From: Diphasiastrum complanatum
Taxonomy: Eukaryota; Streptophyta; Lycopodiopsida; Lycopodiales; Lycopodiaceae
Direction of reading: 5' to 3'
Assembly (NCBI GenBank): GCA_029204225.1
Contig: CM055092.1
Location: forward strand, 25,761,803 to 25,825,802
DNA: 64,000 bases
Part shown: piece by piece, positions 20,881 to 33,147 of the stretch
Numbering within the stretch: position 1 is the first letter of the stretch
Layout of the letters: the number at the start of each line of letters is the position of its first letter
The notes under the pieces: model-generated
Seen by the model: only the letters and a program-made list of their open reading frames with translations
What the model was told of the DNA's origin: nothing
The model's database searches: none
Position numbers and translations under genes: made by a program

Positions 20881-23800
20881 GAAAAGACATGAAAGAGACG
20901 AAAGAAACAAAATCCTCACTTTACATTGGAAATCAATGTTCAAAAGTTAAAGGTCCAAAACAATTATAGTCCAAGACTATCCACAAATTACTTGTAGACC
21001 TGTCATAAATGCTTCTTGGTACAAAACTCTTCCCACCAAAATCTCTTAGGGCATCCATCAAGATAAAAATGACTTCAACTCAGTCATGAGTACCCCAAAT
21101 ACTCTCCTGAGATAAGTGCTCTATCCCTAGCATCATATACCAGAAAATAGCAACCATTCAATCTTGATAGACTTAACTGCTCCTAATTAACCAAAGATTT
21201 TAGGCTGAAAAACAGTACACAAGCATTCCTTGACTACAATCTATAAAGGTAAGCAAATTCCTCATAAGTAAACAATTACTTAATGAAAATGCTTGTGAGA
21301 TCCAAACAATCTCAAGTTTGTACACAAATTTAGAGTTCAAATAACAAATCTAAATTTTAATTCCACCAATTGATCAAGAATTACTCATCATCTTAAGAAT
21401 CATCATATTTCCATATAATCATCTAATGACCTTTAAGTATCAATTTATGATCCGTCAATCATAAACATTTAGAATCTTATGATTCGTCAATCATAATCTA
21501 TCAGATTCTAAACCCATACTTAATCATTTCGAGATACTGGAGTATATGCACAACATACCACTCAAGAAATATAAGAAACATTCTGAAATCTTTTCCATAA
21601 GAAAAATTACTGGATTCCAAGAATATTCTTTCATCTCGATTCTTTACCAGATTATGAGTTCCAAATTCTACAATCAACCAAGTGATTAAAGACCATTATA
21701 ACATTTGTCTTTAACAAATAATAAACTTTATACAATCACCTAGAACCACATCTAGAGATTATAAACTTCTATTGAATTCCAACTGAATTCAGTGGCTATC
21801 CTTGACATTAGTTAGACTCTATCATCCAATAAATATATATGAGCTCACTGGGATGTAGTCAATAACTTAGGATGTTTCTCTTTCATGAAATATTCTATAT
21901 CAAGAATCTTCTATATTCTATGCACAGTTCTCATAAATGACTCCAAATAACTCATTAATCATGTGACTTATAAGCAATATAGATTAAAATAAACGGTTCC
22001 CGGTGATTTCTCTTCACACTGCTTATTTATCCAATTAACTTTTAATTAGGAGTTACTCGAGTCAATTGTAAATGATTCAAAAATCATAAATGTCTAGGTG
22101 CAGATCTCAATTATACATGTATAACACCACATTTAGATCTTCTTCCAAAGCATACATAATTTAATGAATTATCCTTTCCACATAAAGAGACATTAACCTA
22201 CAAGTAACTATTCCACACATTACTTGTTCATATGTCTATGTACTCTGACTAGTTTAAGTATACGATATAAACTCAGTACATAGGAAACACGTAGTAGATC
22301 CACAAGATTAGGATGTACATAAGCAGCTTATCTAACTATGTTCCTATACATAAACATAGGCTATAAACTGATAGATATCCACAATCTGTATATGTTACTC
22401 ACATAATTCACTGAGAATCTTGCAACTTAGCTACCAAAGAACTCTATTTCCCATGAGTAAATAACATATCTAGGAAATCTTTGAAGTGAATAACTCCACA
22501 TCATAAGTTTTCCAACCATCTGACTCTTATTAACAAAATTTCTTCTACAAATCAGCCTACAACAGATCTTAGCGTACAAACCAAGATTAGGCTAACTCAT
22601 ACAGACATCTTTGGACATAGAGTTAAGATTAAAGCTTTATTACACTAATCCAATCCATAACAAAATGGTACTTGGTAATAATCCGTGAATCTTAATTTAA
22701 TCTTTACCACTACTTAGTGAATACACACATTCACAGCTCAATAACCCCAAAACTCATCTAGTTCTAGATTACTCAAAATAATCACTTAGAGAGTTTGTTT
22801 ATTTCAAACTGGATAGTTCTACCATTGCACACATACAAGATTTTTTTCAAAATCAATGCCGCTGGCTGATTCCTCAAAAGACTCATTCCTATCTTTTCTT
22901 CCGCCCTTTTAAAAAAGAAATTTCAAAATTTCGATTTAAAAGTTCCCAGGAGACAACGTATAAGATATCAAATATTCGAAAAAGTCCATAATGAATATCC
23001 AATACTATTACAAACAAGGCTTTTTCCTCAGAATTGTAAATGATAGAAATATTAACTCTCGATAATCAACTATCAAAAAGAGACTAGCGTTAGGGTTCAG
23101 TAAACCTAAGTTTCGAGCCGTATTCAAAAATCTTATATGGAAGTACAATTTCATATAATTATAACAGTCCTTCGGAACAGAGTTCTACACTTGAAGGAAT
23201 TATATGAATCTCAATCCAATTGTCATGTAATAAGAAATTTCTAAAGAGTAGAGGTCTAATAAAATAGAGAAATAGATTTAAGGCCTTCCATATTTTGAAA
23301 TTAATGAGATACTATTAAGGGATTGATCTATATCTCATAATTCCCCAAAATACCCTCAACAAAAACCAATGAACTCTATTAGTATTACCATTACAGCAAT
23401 CCCTAACCATCGGTCTACAGATCATTCTACCCAAGAAATCCCCTTTAGAATCATTGATGTCCCATACCACCAGCTTTTCCTCCAAGAATTCTCTGCATTC
23501 AGATCTGTTTTGCCCAAAAAGTCAAAAAAGACGATTTGGCTATCCTATATCCAGATATAGGATCAAATTCACAGCCAATTCCAGGAGATAATCCTAACAA
23601 CTGAAATCTCTCATGCTTCTTTAGTGTCACTTAAAGAATACCATTTCATATTGTACCCAACATGGACAAACAGAATGTATCATCCCAGTACAATAGAATG
23701 TATCACAAAAAAAACATAGATCTCAACAAAAATCGAATATCATACTGTCCTAGATATCCAATATCTATTCCAGAATCGGTACAAAGAAATTTAATTCTTT

Positions 23801-25800
23801 TAACAAGTTAGAACTCTCTTGGTCGGTAGTGTCATTATAAAGAAATACTCTATAACTGAAAAGAATCCAAATTACTAGATTCCTGTATGGAACACCTTCT
23901 ATCTGAATTACTTTGCAAGATTTAAATCCAATTGCAAAACAGAGATGGTTTCATAAATGGATTATTTGTCTTGCACTACTTTTCCTTTCGAATCCTCGAA
24001 AATTCTAATTCACACTGGGGAAAAGGAATCCAAATTCCTAGAGGCAGTCTTCTTAAATAATTCCCAATTTTATTCTCACTTGCAATTAGTTATAATTCAG
24101 GAATTGAATGTAAATTAAATAATTGGATCACTAAGACCAGCAATCATCTACATATCAGACTTCCACTCTTTTCTCCCCTTCCAAAAATGGTTCAAGTTAA
24201 CAAAACCCCAAATTTGTACTAGGAAAAAGTTCAATTTGGTATCACTTACTTTAGCACTATCACCCTGACAGTTTTGATTTGCTCATTGAGTGCCGCACTT
24301 AATCCCTCGCAAATCCCCTTATAGATCAGCATAGAACTATTCTTCTGGATTTACATTATTCTTGGTCCTTATTGATCCCTTGAATAAGAAATGCTCTTTA
24401 ATTGATAGATTCACAAAATCTTCAACTGAAACTGAAGGTTACAGTGATCTTGACAATCAACTGATTTCAACTCAGTAAGATCATTCACTTTATAAGTCAT
24501 TTATGTTTGATCAGTAACCAAATAATGGGAACAAATCGAAAACGTCCATGGTTTCTTCAAATTTTACTTAAACTGGGCTTTTCATGTTCCATTCAATATG
24601 GACCTAAACTGTGAAAATCGACCAAACATTGACTTGACAGTTTTACAGTTACCATCACATATTGGAAGGCTTCTGAAACCTCCAGCATGCATCCTACGTG
24701 ACATGCAATGATTTCAAAAAAAAATCAATTTTTACGTAAATTGCCAAGAAACTGGGAAATTAGCACTGGGATTCACAAAATAAGTTCGAAATAGACCAAC
24801 TGTGAAAATCGATTATAATGATCGATTTATCAATTCACAGGCACTGTCACATATCAAATTCGACATGCACTAATTTTTTTGAAAAAATGAAAAAAATCCC
24901 GTAATTAGCTTAGCCACTAAGAAATCTGCTTTTTGAACTAGAATTGACAAAAATAGCTTCATGCAAGAAATCTTCTGATCAATCTACTGATTACAGATGC
25001 AACATGCATCCATGCATGCATACAAGTCTATCCATACATTTTCATCAATAGACAAGCACTACATTGAGTTACAAGCATGCATGCATTAGAACATTTCAAA
25101 AATTTTGCAAATTTTAGTTCAAAAATTGCCAAACTTCCGACACCCATAACTTTCTCTACAGGACACCGAATTGGTCTCTGTAAAGCATAGTACAGAGGGA
25201 AACTGGGTCTACAAGGCAGTTGCCGCATCATCTTCCACCCCTGGCTTCACACGTGCGAACAATAAATGCATGAAAAATAGGTAGGAGAGCGCACTTTTGT
25301 GGAGAGGAATCTTCAAAAACACACCCCAACCCAAAAAGCCTTGGATCAGAGGCTACAAGCACTCTACTAAGGTTCATTAGAGAGGCATAGAAGCTTCTAA
25401 CAGGTCCAAAAAGCAATCATATGCTCAGATCATGCAAAAAATGCATTTTTGGCCTCCTTCAACAAGCAAAACTTCAACATGATAATGTCTAATGCTCACC
25501 TATCCAAATTGGATGCATTATGGCTCAAAAAAGATGCAATCCATCATATCTTTAAGCTTGTAACAAGAACCAACAGGTTCAGACCCCCAATTGAGAGGTA
25601 TTCATGCTAAAAAATCATAAAAAATACACTAATTTTTGGTGTTTTGAGCCCCCTAATGGTGTCTAATCCCATCCAAACTTCATGAAAGCTCAGGGACAGC
25701 TTCATTACATCTCCGAAAACGTTCACACCAAGTCTTGGCTGAGAATTTTGAGATCTACTCCAAAATTAGTCCAACATAAAAAAACCTTGGTTTTTGACCA
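20881..25800. other. Gene-free AT-rich stretch of about 4.9 kb
   Basis: No frame here has recognisable content; the few open frames are short. The sequence is strongly AT-rich with local duplications (for example CCGTCAATCATAA-type units near 21450-21490). One imperfect tandem duplication of about 185-190 bp lies at 24600-24965. This may be the inside of a large non-coding element, but I could not find paired ends. Confidence 0.4.
24600..24965. repeat. Diverged tandem duplication, about 190 bp unit
   Basis: CTGTGAAAATCGA at about 24609 and again at about 24799 anchors two copies. They share, in order, a CAGT-CACATAT block, a GACATGCA block, an A-rich tract, an AAACTGGGAAATTAGC/AAGAAATCTGC-like block and an AAATAG or ATAAG-TTC end. 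Divergence is high. Confidence 0.45.
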
Positions 25801-25834
25801 ATTTTGACCAAAATTTACTGGTTGACTAAACTGC

Positions 25835-27285
25835 TTGGGTTATCCTCAAGTTAAAGTGATCTTGGGACTCACAATTAGGTTTGGTGCCTGTTATGCTCTG
25901 GACTCTCATATTGACAAGTTCAAACATGAGACTCATCAAGCTATGGTGATGAGAAGGAGACCGAAATCCTTGATATGCTCTGCAATTTTTTATAATGAGA
26001 GGGAAGACGATGGCACATGGATTGCCTGTGAATATCATAAAGCTTCTTGGGTACTGATGCATCCATCGGCAAGAGAGGCTTTTTGCCAAAAGAAAAAGGC
26101 CAAGTATACATATAGATCTTATTGGAAAGGGTGGATTATTGATTTCAAAGTTTCTCTAGGAGGACAAACCATTTCAGAGGTGCTTATTCAACATGTTTAT
26201 ATGCATTCAAAACATTTTTAAAATGTAATAGTATTTATGAATGGGAGCTTATTATGATTTTGTATTGCAGATCTATATCCTTTAGATATACATGAATGGG
26301 AACTTGTGGCGTCTCTTTCAGATATTATAGTGTCATCCATTCAGAATTTGGAAAATTGCAATATAGAGGACGAATGGCAAAAGAACTTGCAGATTCTGAT
26401 ATTTTTTTATGATGCAATGTATATTCTAGACATAAATGGAGGAATGGAAAAACTAGAGTGTATACCTCTACCTAATTTTCAAGATAATGTGTGGTGGATT
26501 GCAGTAAATGACAATATAATATAGTTTTCTCGTTCCAAGCTATATAATGATGTACAAAAGTCACTCAAAATTAGTACTGGATCAAGAAATGTTCACTTAA
26601 GTTGGTTTGTTCCAATGTCAATGTTTGTCAGCTCTTTTCAAACATGGAGGTGTGTTGAACCCCCACATTGTTTGTTTGCAAAAATATATCAGATGATTTT
26701 TCATTCAAATTCATGGACAAAGGTTGGGATATAAAATCCACTGTAGATATAGAATGTAGAATCAAACATTCATCCATAACATTTAGATACAGTATAGAAA
26801 AGCAAATGCTTAGTATGGTGTTTCATTATCAAAGACGGAAAAAACACAATGGTACTTGGGCCCCATTAGATCAAGATCTAAACAGCATTGGACACACTGA
26901 TCGTATATGCATTGATATCATGGCAAATGGAGATTTACTTACTACTATTGAGGTTGAGTAGGACTGGACCTTATTCTACATTAGAATGGAACAGACACTT
27001 TTACAACAAGATATTCGCGAATATTTCAGCTTTATATTGAATGGAAGATTGGTATGTGAAATCTATGAATTTGTATATCAATCTGTATTCATTATCCTTT
27101 TTGTCAATATTCGGATCACTAACTATAATTTGATAAATGTATGTTTGTGCAGATACGTAAAAGACATGAAGAGAAAATCAAATACAAAGTCATCGCAAGG
27201 TCCTGTAAGAGCCCTTCTTGCGGTCTATAGTGGCCTTTATAAGAGTAGCACAAAGACCCGCAAGATCATCACTTACGGTCTCTAG
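25835..27285 (+). pseudogene. Unrecognised multi-exon coding relic
   Basis: Three consecutive stretches look protein-coding but match no family I know. First, 25835-26221 (128 codons), basic and aromatic with KSLICSAIFYNERED and WIACEYHKASW. A candidate 46-bp GT-AG intron (26225-26270) follows. The second runs from 26271 to about 26690: HEWELVASLSDIIVSSIQNL, DAMYILDINGG, a stop at 26522, then SWFVPMSMF. The third, after a frameshift near 26685, is 26690-26960: GWDIKSTVDIECRIKH and HTDRICIDIMANGDLL. A further candidate intron precedes 27153. The composition and intron-like gaps suggest a decayed cellular gene or unusual element rather than retroelement pol. One stop and one frameshift argue that it no longer works. 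Confidence 0.4.
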
Positions 27286-27374
27286 AGAAGGCGTGTTCCG
27301 AGGCCCCGCAGAAGGGTGACCACAAGGTCCCGCAAGAACATCACTTGTGGTCATTAGCAGTTTTCAAAAGGAGA

Positions 27375-27881
27375 AATGTCACAGCCTTCACGCTCAACTG
27401 CTCTCATGACTGCAAGTCACAATCTACCTTCTTGTACTTGCATCTACATTAATATAAAATTGTATATATATACATATATATATCATGCATTGATTCTTTT
27501 TTTTAGACTAATTGTCAGAATAAGCTCATAGTTGTTATCAGAACGCAATTCTTTCTTGTGAACATGCAACTTCGCTCACAATTGTTTTGTGCTCAAAGCA
27601 TCCATCTGACTTGTATCTTTGTACATCAATCTGAATCAATTACTCTTGTTATTGCGTTCAAATTTTGTCAGTGTTGTATTTTTGGCTATTTCGATTTCTT
27701 TCTGACCTTCTAATCATTTTGATCGATTGTCTAATCTTTCAATTCCACAAATGCAAATAGATTCATCGTGTATCCCTACGTGATCAGAGTTGCACAATGT
27801 ATAACACCGAGGAAAACATGATCAATGATCCTGGCCTACCAAATCCTGTGCATTCGCCCATAGAATCTATTTTTCCCAGCA
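27375..27881 (+). repeat. 5' LTR of a plus-strand copia element
   Basis: The end is well placed: CCCAGCA at 27875-27881 is followed by a tRNA-Met primer site. The start TGTCACAG at 27375 is inferred and fits the TGTCA starts of other LTRs here. A TA-rich promoter-like run (TATATATATACATATATATA) lies near 27460-27482. Confidence 0.6.
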
Positions 27882-27893
27882 TGGTATCAAAGC
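27882..27893 (+). other. Primer binding site, tRNA-Met type
   Basis: TGGTATCAAAGC, one base different from the common copia TGGTATCAGAGC, immediately follows the LTR end. Confidence 0.8.
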
Positions 27894-27949
27894 ATTGATT
27901 AATATCAGAGCTATCTTTGTAGTTCGATAAGCTTCCCACAAAACCAGAT

Positions 27950-28478
27950 TCTATCATCTGATAGAATAACCATTTTTTTTTTTATAAATAGCATTAGATT
28001 TTCCTTCTTAAGTCATTGATAGCCATCACTATCACTACGTCTTGATCGTCTATGATAGATCTAACAATGGCCATTTATAGCAATAGGTTCTTGAGCTACT
28101 TGATGTGATTCTGTAGCAAATCACCATTCATCATCTTGAGGGAAAAAAATCTCCTTCTGAGGTGTAGCTTGGAAGCTATGTCTCGCACACCGTACAATGT
28201 GCTCAAGATGTCTCTAACTTCCTTTGAGGTCTAAGCTTCAGAGACGTGGCCAATTTGTGTGTATAAAATGTTGAGGATGATCAACGCGAAGGCCTTGCCA
28301 TCCTTCGCTTCCATCGGGAGATTGCAGCGTCGTTTGCATCGAGGTTTGCCTCTGGATAGGTGACAATATCATAAAATTTCTTAGCCATCAATATAGCTTT
28401 CATCTTAAATTTCCATAAATGATAATTGGATCCATCAAGCTTGTCCACGATGGGACTGGCTTTCCCTTGGAAATCCAT
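27950..28478 (-). pseudogene. Copia gag N-terminal part, inverted inside its element
   Basis: The minus strand starts at MDFQGKASPIVDKLDGSNYHLWKFKMKAI-type sequence (28478 downward), the N-terminal gag domain. With stops and frameshifts it continues through SKEVRDILSTLYGV and SLKMMNGDLLQNHIKQ toward 27950. The LTR and primer site to the left and the gag C-terminal part to the right are both on the plus strand, so this piece appears flipped in place. Confidence 0.7.
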
Positions 28479-28541
28479 GTGGAAGTTAGTCTAGTGATGA
28501 CACTACTTTTAAGTTTGTCAAGCTCATATAATAACTAGATA

Positions 28542-29165
28542 ATGATCATCACAACACATCCAGAGCTAACTTTATTGCGAGCCATTATGATGTTGCTACA
28601 AGAAAATACTAGAAGGAACGAATCCTCTAGTTCTTCAACAGTCAACTCTCATGCCCTATATACACACAAGCGCTCAAGTAAGCAGAGGAAGAAAGGCACG
28701 AAACAAGCAAAGTCAAATCACAAGTCAACGCAATGTCAAGAGAATTCGAATCCCACAACCAACAAGAAGCTATTTTGTAGATATTGCAAACGAACCAACC
28801 ACAAGATCCAAGATTGTCATAGTCGGCAAGCCAAGAACAACAAAGGGCAATCGAACCAAATGGAAAATGTAGCTTCAGAAGCACCTCAACCCAATCAAGA
28901 AGCGAATCAAGATACATTCATGACAAGCCATCAAAAAGCATAGGCCGACAATTCATGGTTCCTGGATTCCAGAGCCAGTCAACACATGACCAATCATATC
29001 AGTTGTTTTGAATCCTACACGTTGATGTGAATCTGCTCAGTCGAATTTGGATAATCGTCATTCATTGATGTAGGTGCAGATGGAGCCGATCAGGCCGAGC
29101 AAAGCTACTGCTTCATACCGACAATCAACCCTCCTTCGAACTATAGACTGACACTATATATTTGA
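28542..29165 (+). pseudogene. Copia gag C-terminus, zinc knuckle and protease start (composite B)
   Basis: A 133-codon frame (28542-28943) with LLQENTRRNESSSSS, a Lys/Gln-rich linker and a CCHC knuckle (FCRYCKRTNHKIQDC), ending in an in-frame stop. After the stop the reading continues with SWFLDSRASQHMTNHI, an aspartic-protease start with an altered active site. From 28722 on it is duplicated in composite A at 5471. It would follow the inverted gag part at 27950-28478. Confidence 0.75.
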
Positions 29166-29634
29166 TGTAAAAACTTTATAAGCAGTAGATAATGTTAATC
29201 AACTAAGATTGAGAAATAATGGAAGTATAATCTACTAATAGCAGGCACCATAGAATCATTCACAGATTATACACACAATGAGCAAATTCTTGCAATTCTT
29301 CTATATTATCAGAATCGAGTTTACAATAACAAAAACTTTCGGGCACTGTCTATTTCCTAGATCAGCACATCTACGCAAGAGAGGAGTTCTCTCTCATGAG
29401 TAAAACTAGCTACTGCTAATTTGTATGTCTGAAGTGTGACATGTGTGTTTGCTATCGCATGACTAACACTCATCCACTACCTCGTCTGTATCCGATCTCC
29501 AATATATAATAGGTTGGGTCTGATTACAAGACTTGATTAGCGAACCATTACAAGATAGTTTAAACTAGAAACACTAGCTAACTATGTCTTGCTACTTTGC
29601 TTAACTACATGGGCTTAACGACTGAGTCGTGACA
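29166..29634 (-). repeat. Copia LTR in composite B
   Basis: TG at 29166 and CA at 29633-29634 give 469 bp, nearly identical to 5878-6347 in composite A. Orientation follows the minus-strand RNase H fragment to its right. Confidence 0.5.
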
Positions 29635-30219
29635 TTCAAATTGTCATGCTCATCGAGCCTTGATCTCAATGTCAACATACACAAGTTTTCACATTTTTTG
29701 TTGAGTACTTTGGGCTTCAGCCTTCAAGGACTTCGTGGGTGACTGCAATCTTCTTTGTTGCAGTTGTTATGGCTTGCCTTCGTTGCCTTTGGGACTTCTT
29801 CCTTCAGGAGTTCGGCCTTCGGCCTTTGTTGCCTTCGCTTGTTGACCATATGTTGGTGCCTTGTGGTTTTCTAGCGGTTCCCTGGCTTCGTTGGTCTTTG
29901 CAACTTTGACTCTATGGTGCACTTCCATCGAAGCCATTTGCATAACTTAGTGGTTGTCTGGGGTGGCCTTCTTTGAAACCATTGGCATTGTGGTTGTAGG
30001 CGATTGCGATTTCTGCCTATGGGCAGTTCTTGTGTATTTGTGCAAATAGTGGCTCACAAGCTAGCAAAGCTTTGTGGGTAGAAACTTCATGTTTCTTCAT
30101 CTCCCTCTCAAAGCGTGCTAGTCTTGTGGTTCCCAGACTAGCCCTCTGCCTTTCAAACATTGCCTTACCTAAGGGCTTAGAGAAGATATCACCATCATCT
30201 TGGTTGGCATAAAAATGGT
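29635..30219. other. Spacer of composite B
   Basis: Counterpart of 6348-6871. It repeats the CCTTTGG/CCTTCG-rich low-complexity DNA near 29770-29850. No gene is called. Confidence 0.35.
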
Positions 30220-31083
30220 CTACAACTCGTTTCTCTCAACCAGATCTCTAATCAAGTGATACTTGATAGGAATGTGTTTCGTTCTTAAGTGAAACACAAA
30301 ATCCTTTTTTAGATGTATTGCAGATGTATTGTCCATGTGTAGGATTATTGGTTCATTGATGCTTTCTCCCAAACCATCTACAAATTGTCTGAGCCATGTC
30401 AGCTCATTAGCCATTTTGGTTGCAGCAACATATTCTACCCCGCAGGATGATTGGGCAATTATTGTCTGCTTTATGTTGATCCAAATAACAGCTGCATTGG
30501 TTGCTATCGTGCATCCTCCTGAGACGCTTTTGGAATCATCTTTGATTAATGCCCAGCTTGCATCACTATAGGACTTTGTTTGAAGTCTTGCATTTCGAGA
30601 ATAGCAAAGTCCATAGTCCTTTGTGCTCTGCATGTACTACATGATTCTCTTTGTAATCTTCCTATGTGTTAGTCCTGGATTTATGTTAAATTGGCTCAAT
30701 TTGAAAACTGCATAAGCAATGTTCGGCCTTGTATTATCTGCCAAGTACATCAAAGTACCAATAAGCCTCCATGAGAGGCTTGTTCTTCCTCTCAGCAACA
30801 CCATTGTGTTGTGGTGTGTAGGTTGTTGTCTTCTTGTGAATGATTCCTTGGTTGTTGCAAAAAATAGCAAATCGGTTGGAGATGTCTCCTCCTCTTCTTT
30901 CGGTTCTGATCTGTTGGACTTTCTTCTTTGTCCACTTTTCAGCCCTGTTTACATACTCTGCAAACTTATTGAGACCTTCAGACTTGTTGTGGATGAAGTG
31001 GACAACAACAAACTTATTGAAGTCATCAGTGAAGGTGATATAATATCTCGATCCTCTTACTAAGAGCACTCCAAACTCGGTAG
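30220..31083 (-). pseudogene. Internally deleted copia integrase-RNase H (composite B)
   Basis: Minus strand, right to left: integrase core with GSRYYITFTDDFNKFVVVHF and TPQHNGVAERKN (catalytic Glu context), a deletion junction at KPLMEAYWYFDVLGRT-LMYLADN, reverse transcriptase end (ADNTRPNIAYAVFKLSQ), then RNase H with SYSDASWALIKD, ANELTWLRQFVDGLGE and HMDNTSAIHLKKD. The catalytic half of reverse transcriptase is absent. It is better preserved than the copy at 6872-7795, which shares the same deletion. Confidence 0.8.
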
Positions 31084-31496
31084 ACTCGAATGTTTATTTC
31101 AAGTTTGTATCGAATTTCTTCATCATCATTACATCGTATGTGATGATACTTTATTGTTCAACAATCATCTGAATTTGTTAAAGGACACCAAATGCATATT
31201 AGCTTAGGAATACAAGATGACAGATATGGGTCCTACATACTACTGTCTTGGAATTCAGATTTTTTGAATTCGACAGCAGGCATATTTTCATGAGCCAACA
31301 GAGATACCTTACCAATGTGTTGAAGAAATATGAGATGGCCAAGTGCAAACCAAGCCACTTCCCACTCGACCCTAGTTTGAAGCTATCAAAGGAGCAATGT
31401 CCAAAATCCGAGTCCGAGAAGGAGGAAATGAAGAAGTATACATTTCACTCCATAATTGGTTCATTGATGTATGCTATGCTCCATTAAGGGAGTTTT
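31083..31496 (+). pseudogene. Copia reverse transcriptase fragment with YVDD
   Basis: Plus-strand piece of reverse transcriptase beginning DSNVYFKFVSNF, then SYVDDTLLF (active-site YVDD, about 31130-31160), KMTDMGPTYYCLG, and after a frameshift YLTNVLKKYEMAKCKPSHF and SIIGSLMYAML. It directly abuts the minus-strand integrase fragment. The A copy at 7790-7999 has lost the YVDD half. Confidence 0.75.
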
Positions 31497-32019
31497 GAGC
31501 TCCAAAAGGACCCCTTAAGAATTCGTGCAAGATGTAGTTTATACTATTAAAATATTATAGAACTAATACTTTTGACTTGCCATAACTTTTTAATCGTAGC
31601 TTAGAAGTATGTCATGTAAATATCTTTGGAAAGCCCTTGTTGAGCGCTTTCCAATGCACCAAACTTCGCTAAATTCGGACTTGTCACTAAAAAGTTATGC
31701 CATTTTTAGTATGGAATCAAAATGTGGACTCAAAAAGTTACGTTACGTAGATTTCAAATTTGAGTGTTTTGATTGGTCCATGTGTAAGAAAAAATTGAGA
31801 AAAAACATAAAAAGAATCTTTACAAAGGGTCTTTTTTGGATTTAGAGCTCCTCTAATGTGTTGTGTCTTTGAATTAAATAGGCTGATTTGATTTGATCTT
31901 TGAATTATTGATACAAATTGGAATCAAACTTCAAAACTTCAAAGATCTAGATTCAACATCACATAGAAACGTCACCACAATATAGGCAAAGGATGAATAT
32001 TTACGAAGGATTCAATTCT
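31497..32019. other. Non-coding spacer of composite B
   Basis: Counterpart of 8000-8529 in composite A with small substitutions. No gene seen. Confidence 0.4.
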
Positions 32020-32945
32020 TCATGTAGTTTTTGGGATAAAAAAGTTATTTACAAACTTATAATACAGAGAGGGGTCATATCCACTAAGACAAAATCCGAG
32101 TGACATGAGATAGGAGTTGAGCCTTGCATACCAAGACCTTGGTGCTTGTTTTAGTCCATAGAGACTTTTGAACAAAAAACAAACTTTTGATTCTTTACCT
32201 TCTTTCACAAATCCAGGTGGTTGCTCCATGTAAATCTCCTCCTCAAGATAACCATTGAGAAAGGCATTAGAAACATCAAACTGAAACATCCTCCAATTGT
32301 GATAACATGCAAGAGATATGAGTATTCTGATTGTTACCATTTTCGCAACTGGTGCGAAGGTGTCTTCATAGTCAAGACCTTTGATTTGAGAGTAGCCTTT
32401 GGCACAAAGTCTTGCTTTATATTTGTTGATAGATCCATCATTATTATACTTGATTATGAAAACCCATTTACATCCAATCACATGCATGTTGTTTGGTGGC
32501 TTCACAAGCTCCCATGTGTTGTTTGACATCAAGGCTTCAAACTCTTGGGCCATTGCTTCAACCAACATCTTGGATTGAAGTGCTTCTTGGACATCTTTAG
32601 GCTCTTCATCTGATGTGAAGAGAGCAGGATAGGAAGTTTCACCTTCCACTTGCCTTCCTTCCACATCATATGTGAGCCTTCTTGGCTCAGATCTTTCTCT
32701 TGTAGATTTTCTTGGGGTAGGTGCTTGAAGTTGCTCCTCCTCAAGCCTCGGCCTCACCACTTCCTGAGCAGCATCAAGATTGATGATTGTAGATCTTGCA
32801 TGAGACTCCTTGATTTGTGCTTCATCCAAGTTAAACTTCTAATCTTCATGAAATATCACATCTCTACTTACAACATTCTTGTTAGTAGAGGGAAGATATA
32901 CTTTGCATGCCTTTTTAGTAGATGCATATCTTACAAAAAATTTGT
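32020..32945 (-). pseudogene. Copia integrase tail and reverse transcriptase N-half (composite B)
   Basis: A 269-codon open frame (32020-32829) preceded by integrase C-terminal sequence. It has the same domain order as 8530-9460: linker, WVFIIKYNNDGSINKYKARL, DYEDTFAPVAK, QFDVSNAFLNGYLEEE, LYGLKQAPRSWY, ending before YVDD. Changes against copy A include a Lys to Ile in the WVFK block and the family-typical QPPGF restored here. Confidence 0.85.
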
Positions 32946-33147
32946 CAAGAGAAGTAGGCTAATTCTATTCTAGAAAGATTTCATATGGTAGATGCAAAAT
33001 CTATTGATACACCTATGGAATCTCATGTAAAGCTAACTATAAGAGGTAATGAAAGATCCTTTGAGGACATTACTCTCTATAGGAAGCTAGTTGGTTCACT
33101 CATCTATCTAGCCATTACTAGACTAGATCTAAACTATTGTGTTGAAG
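32946..33147 (+). pseudogene. Copia reverse transcriptase C-terminal fragment (composite B)
   Basis: Plus-strand counterpart of 9461-9669 (IDTPMESHVKLT, YRKLVGSLIYLAITRLDL). It ends near 33147, about 15 bp before the point equivalent to the insertion of the 9670 element, and passes directly into minus-strand gag. Confidence 0.7.
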
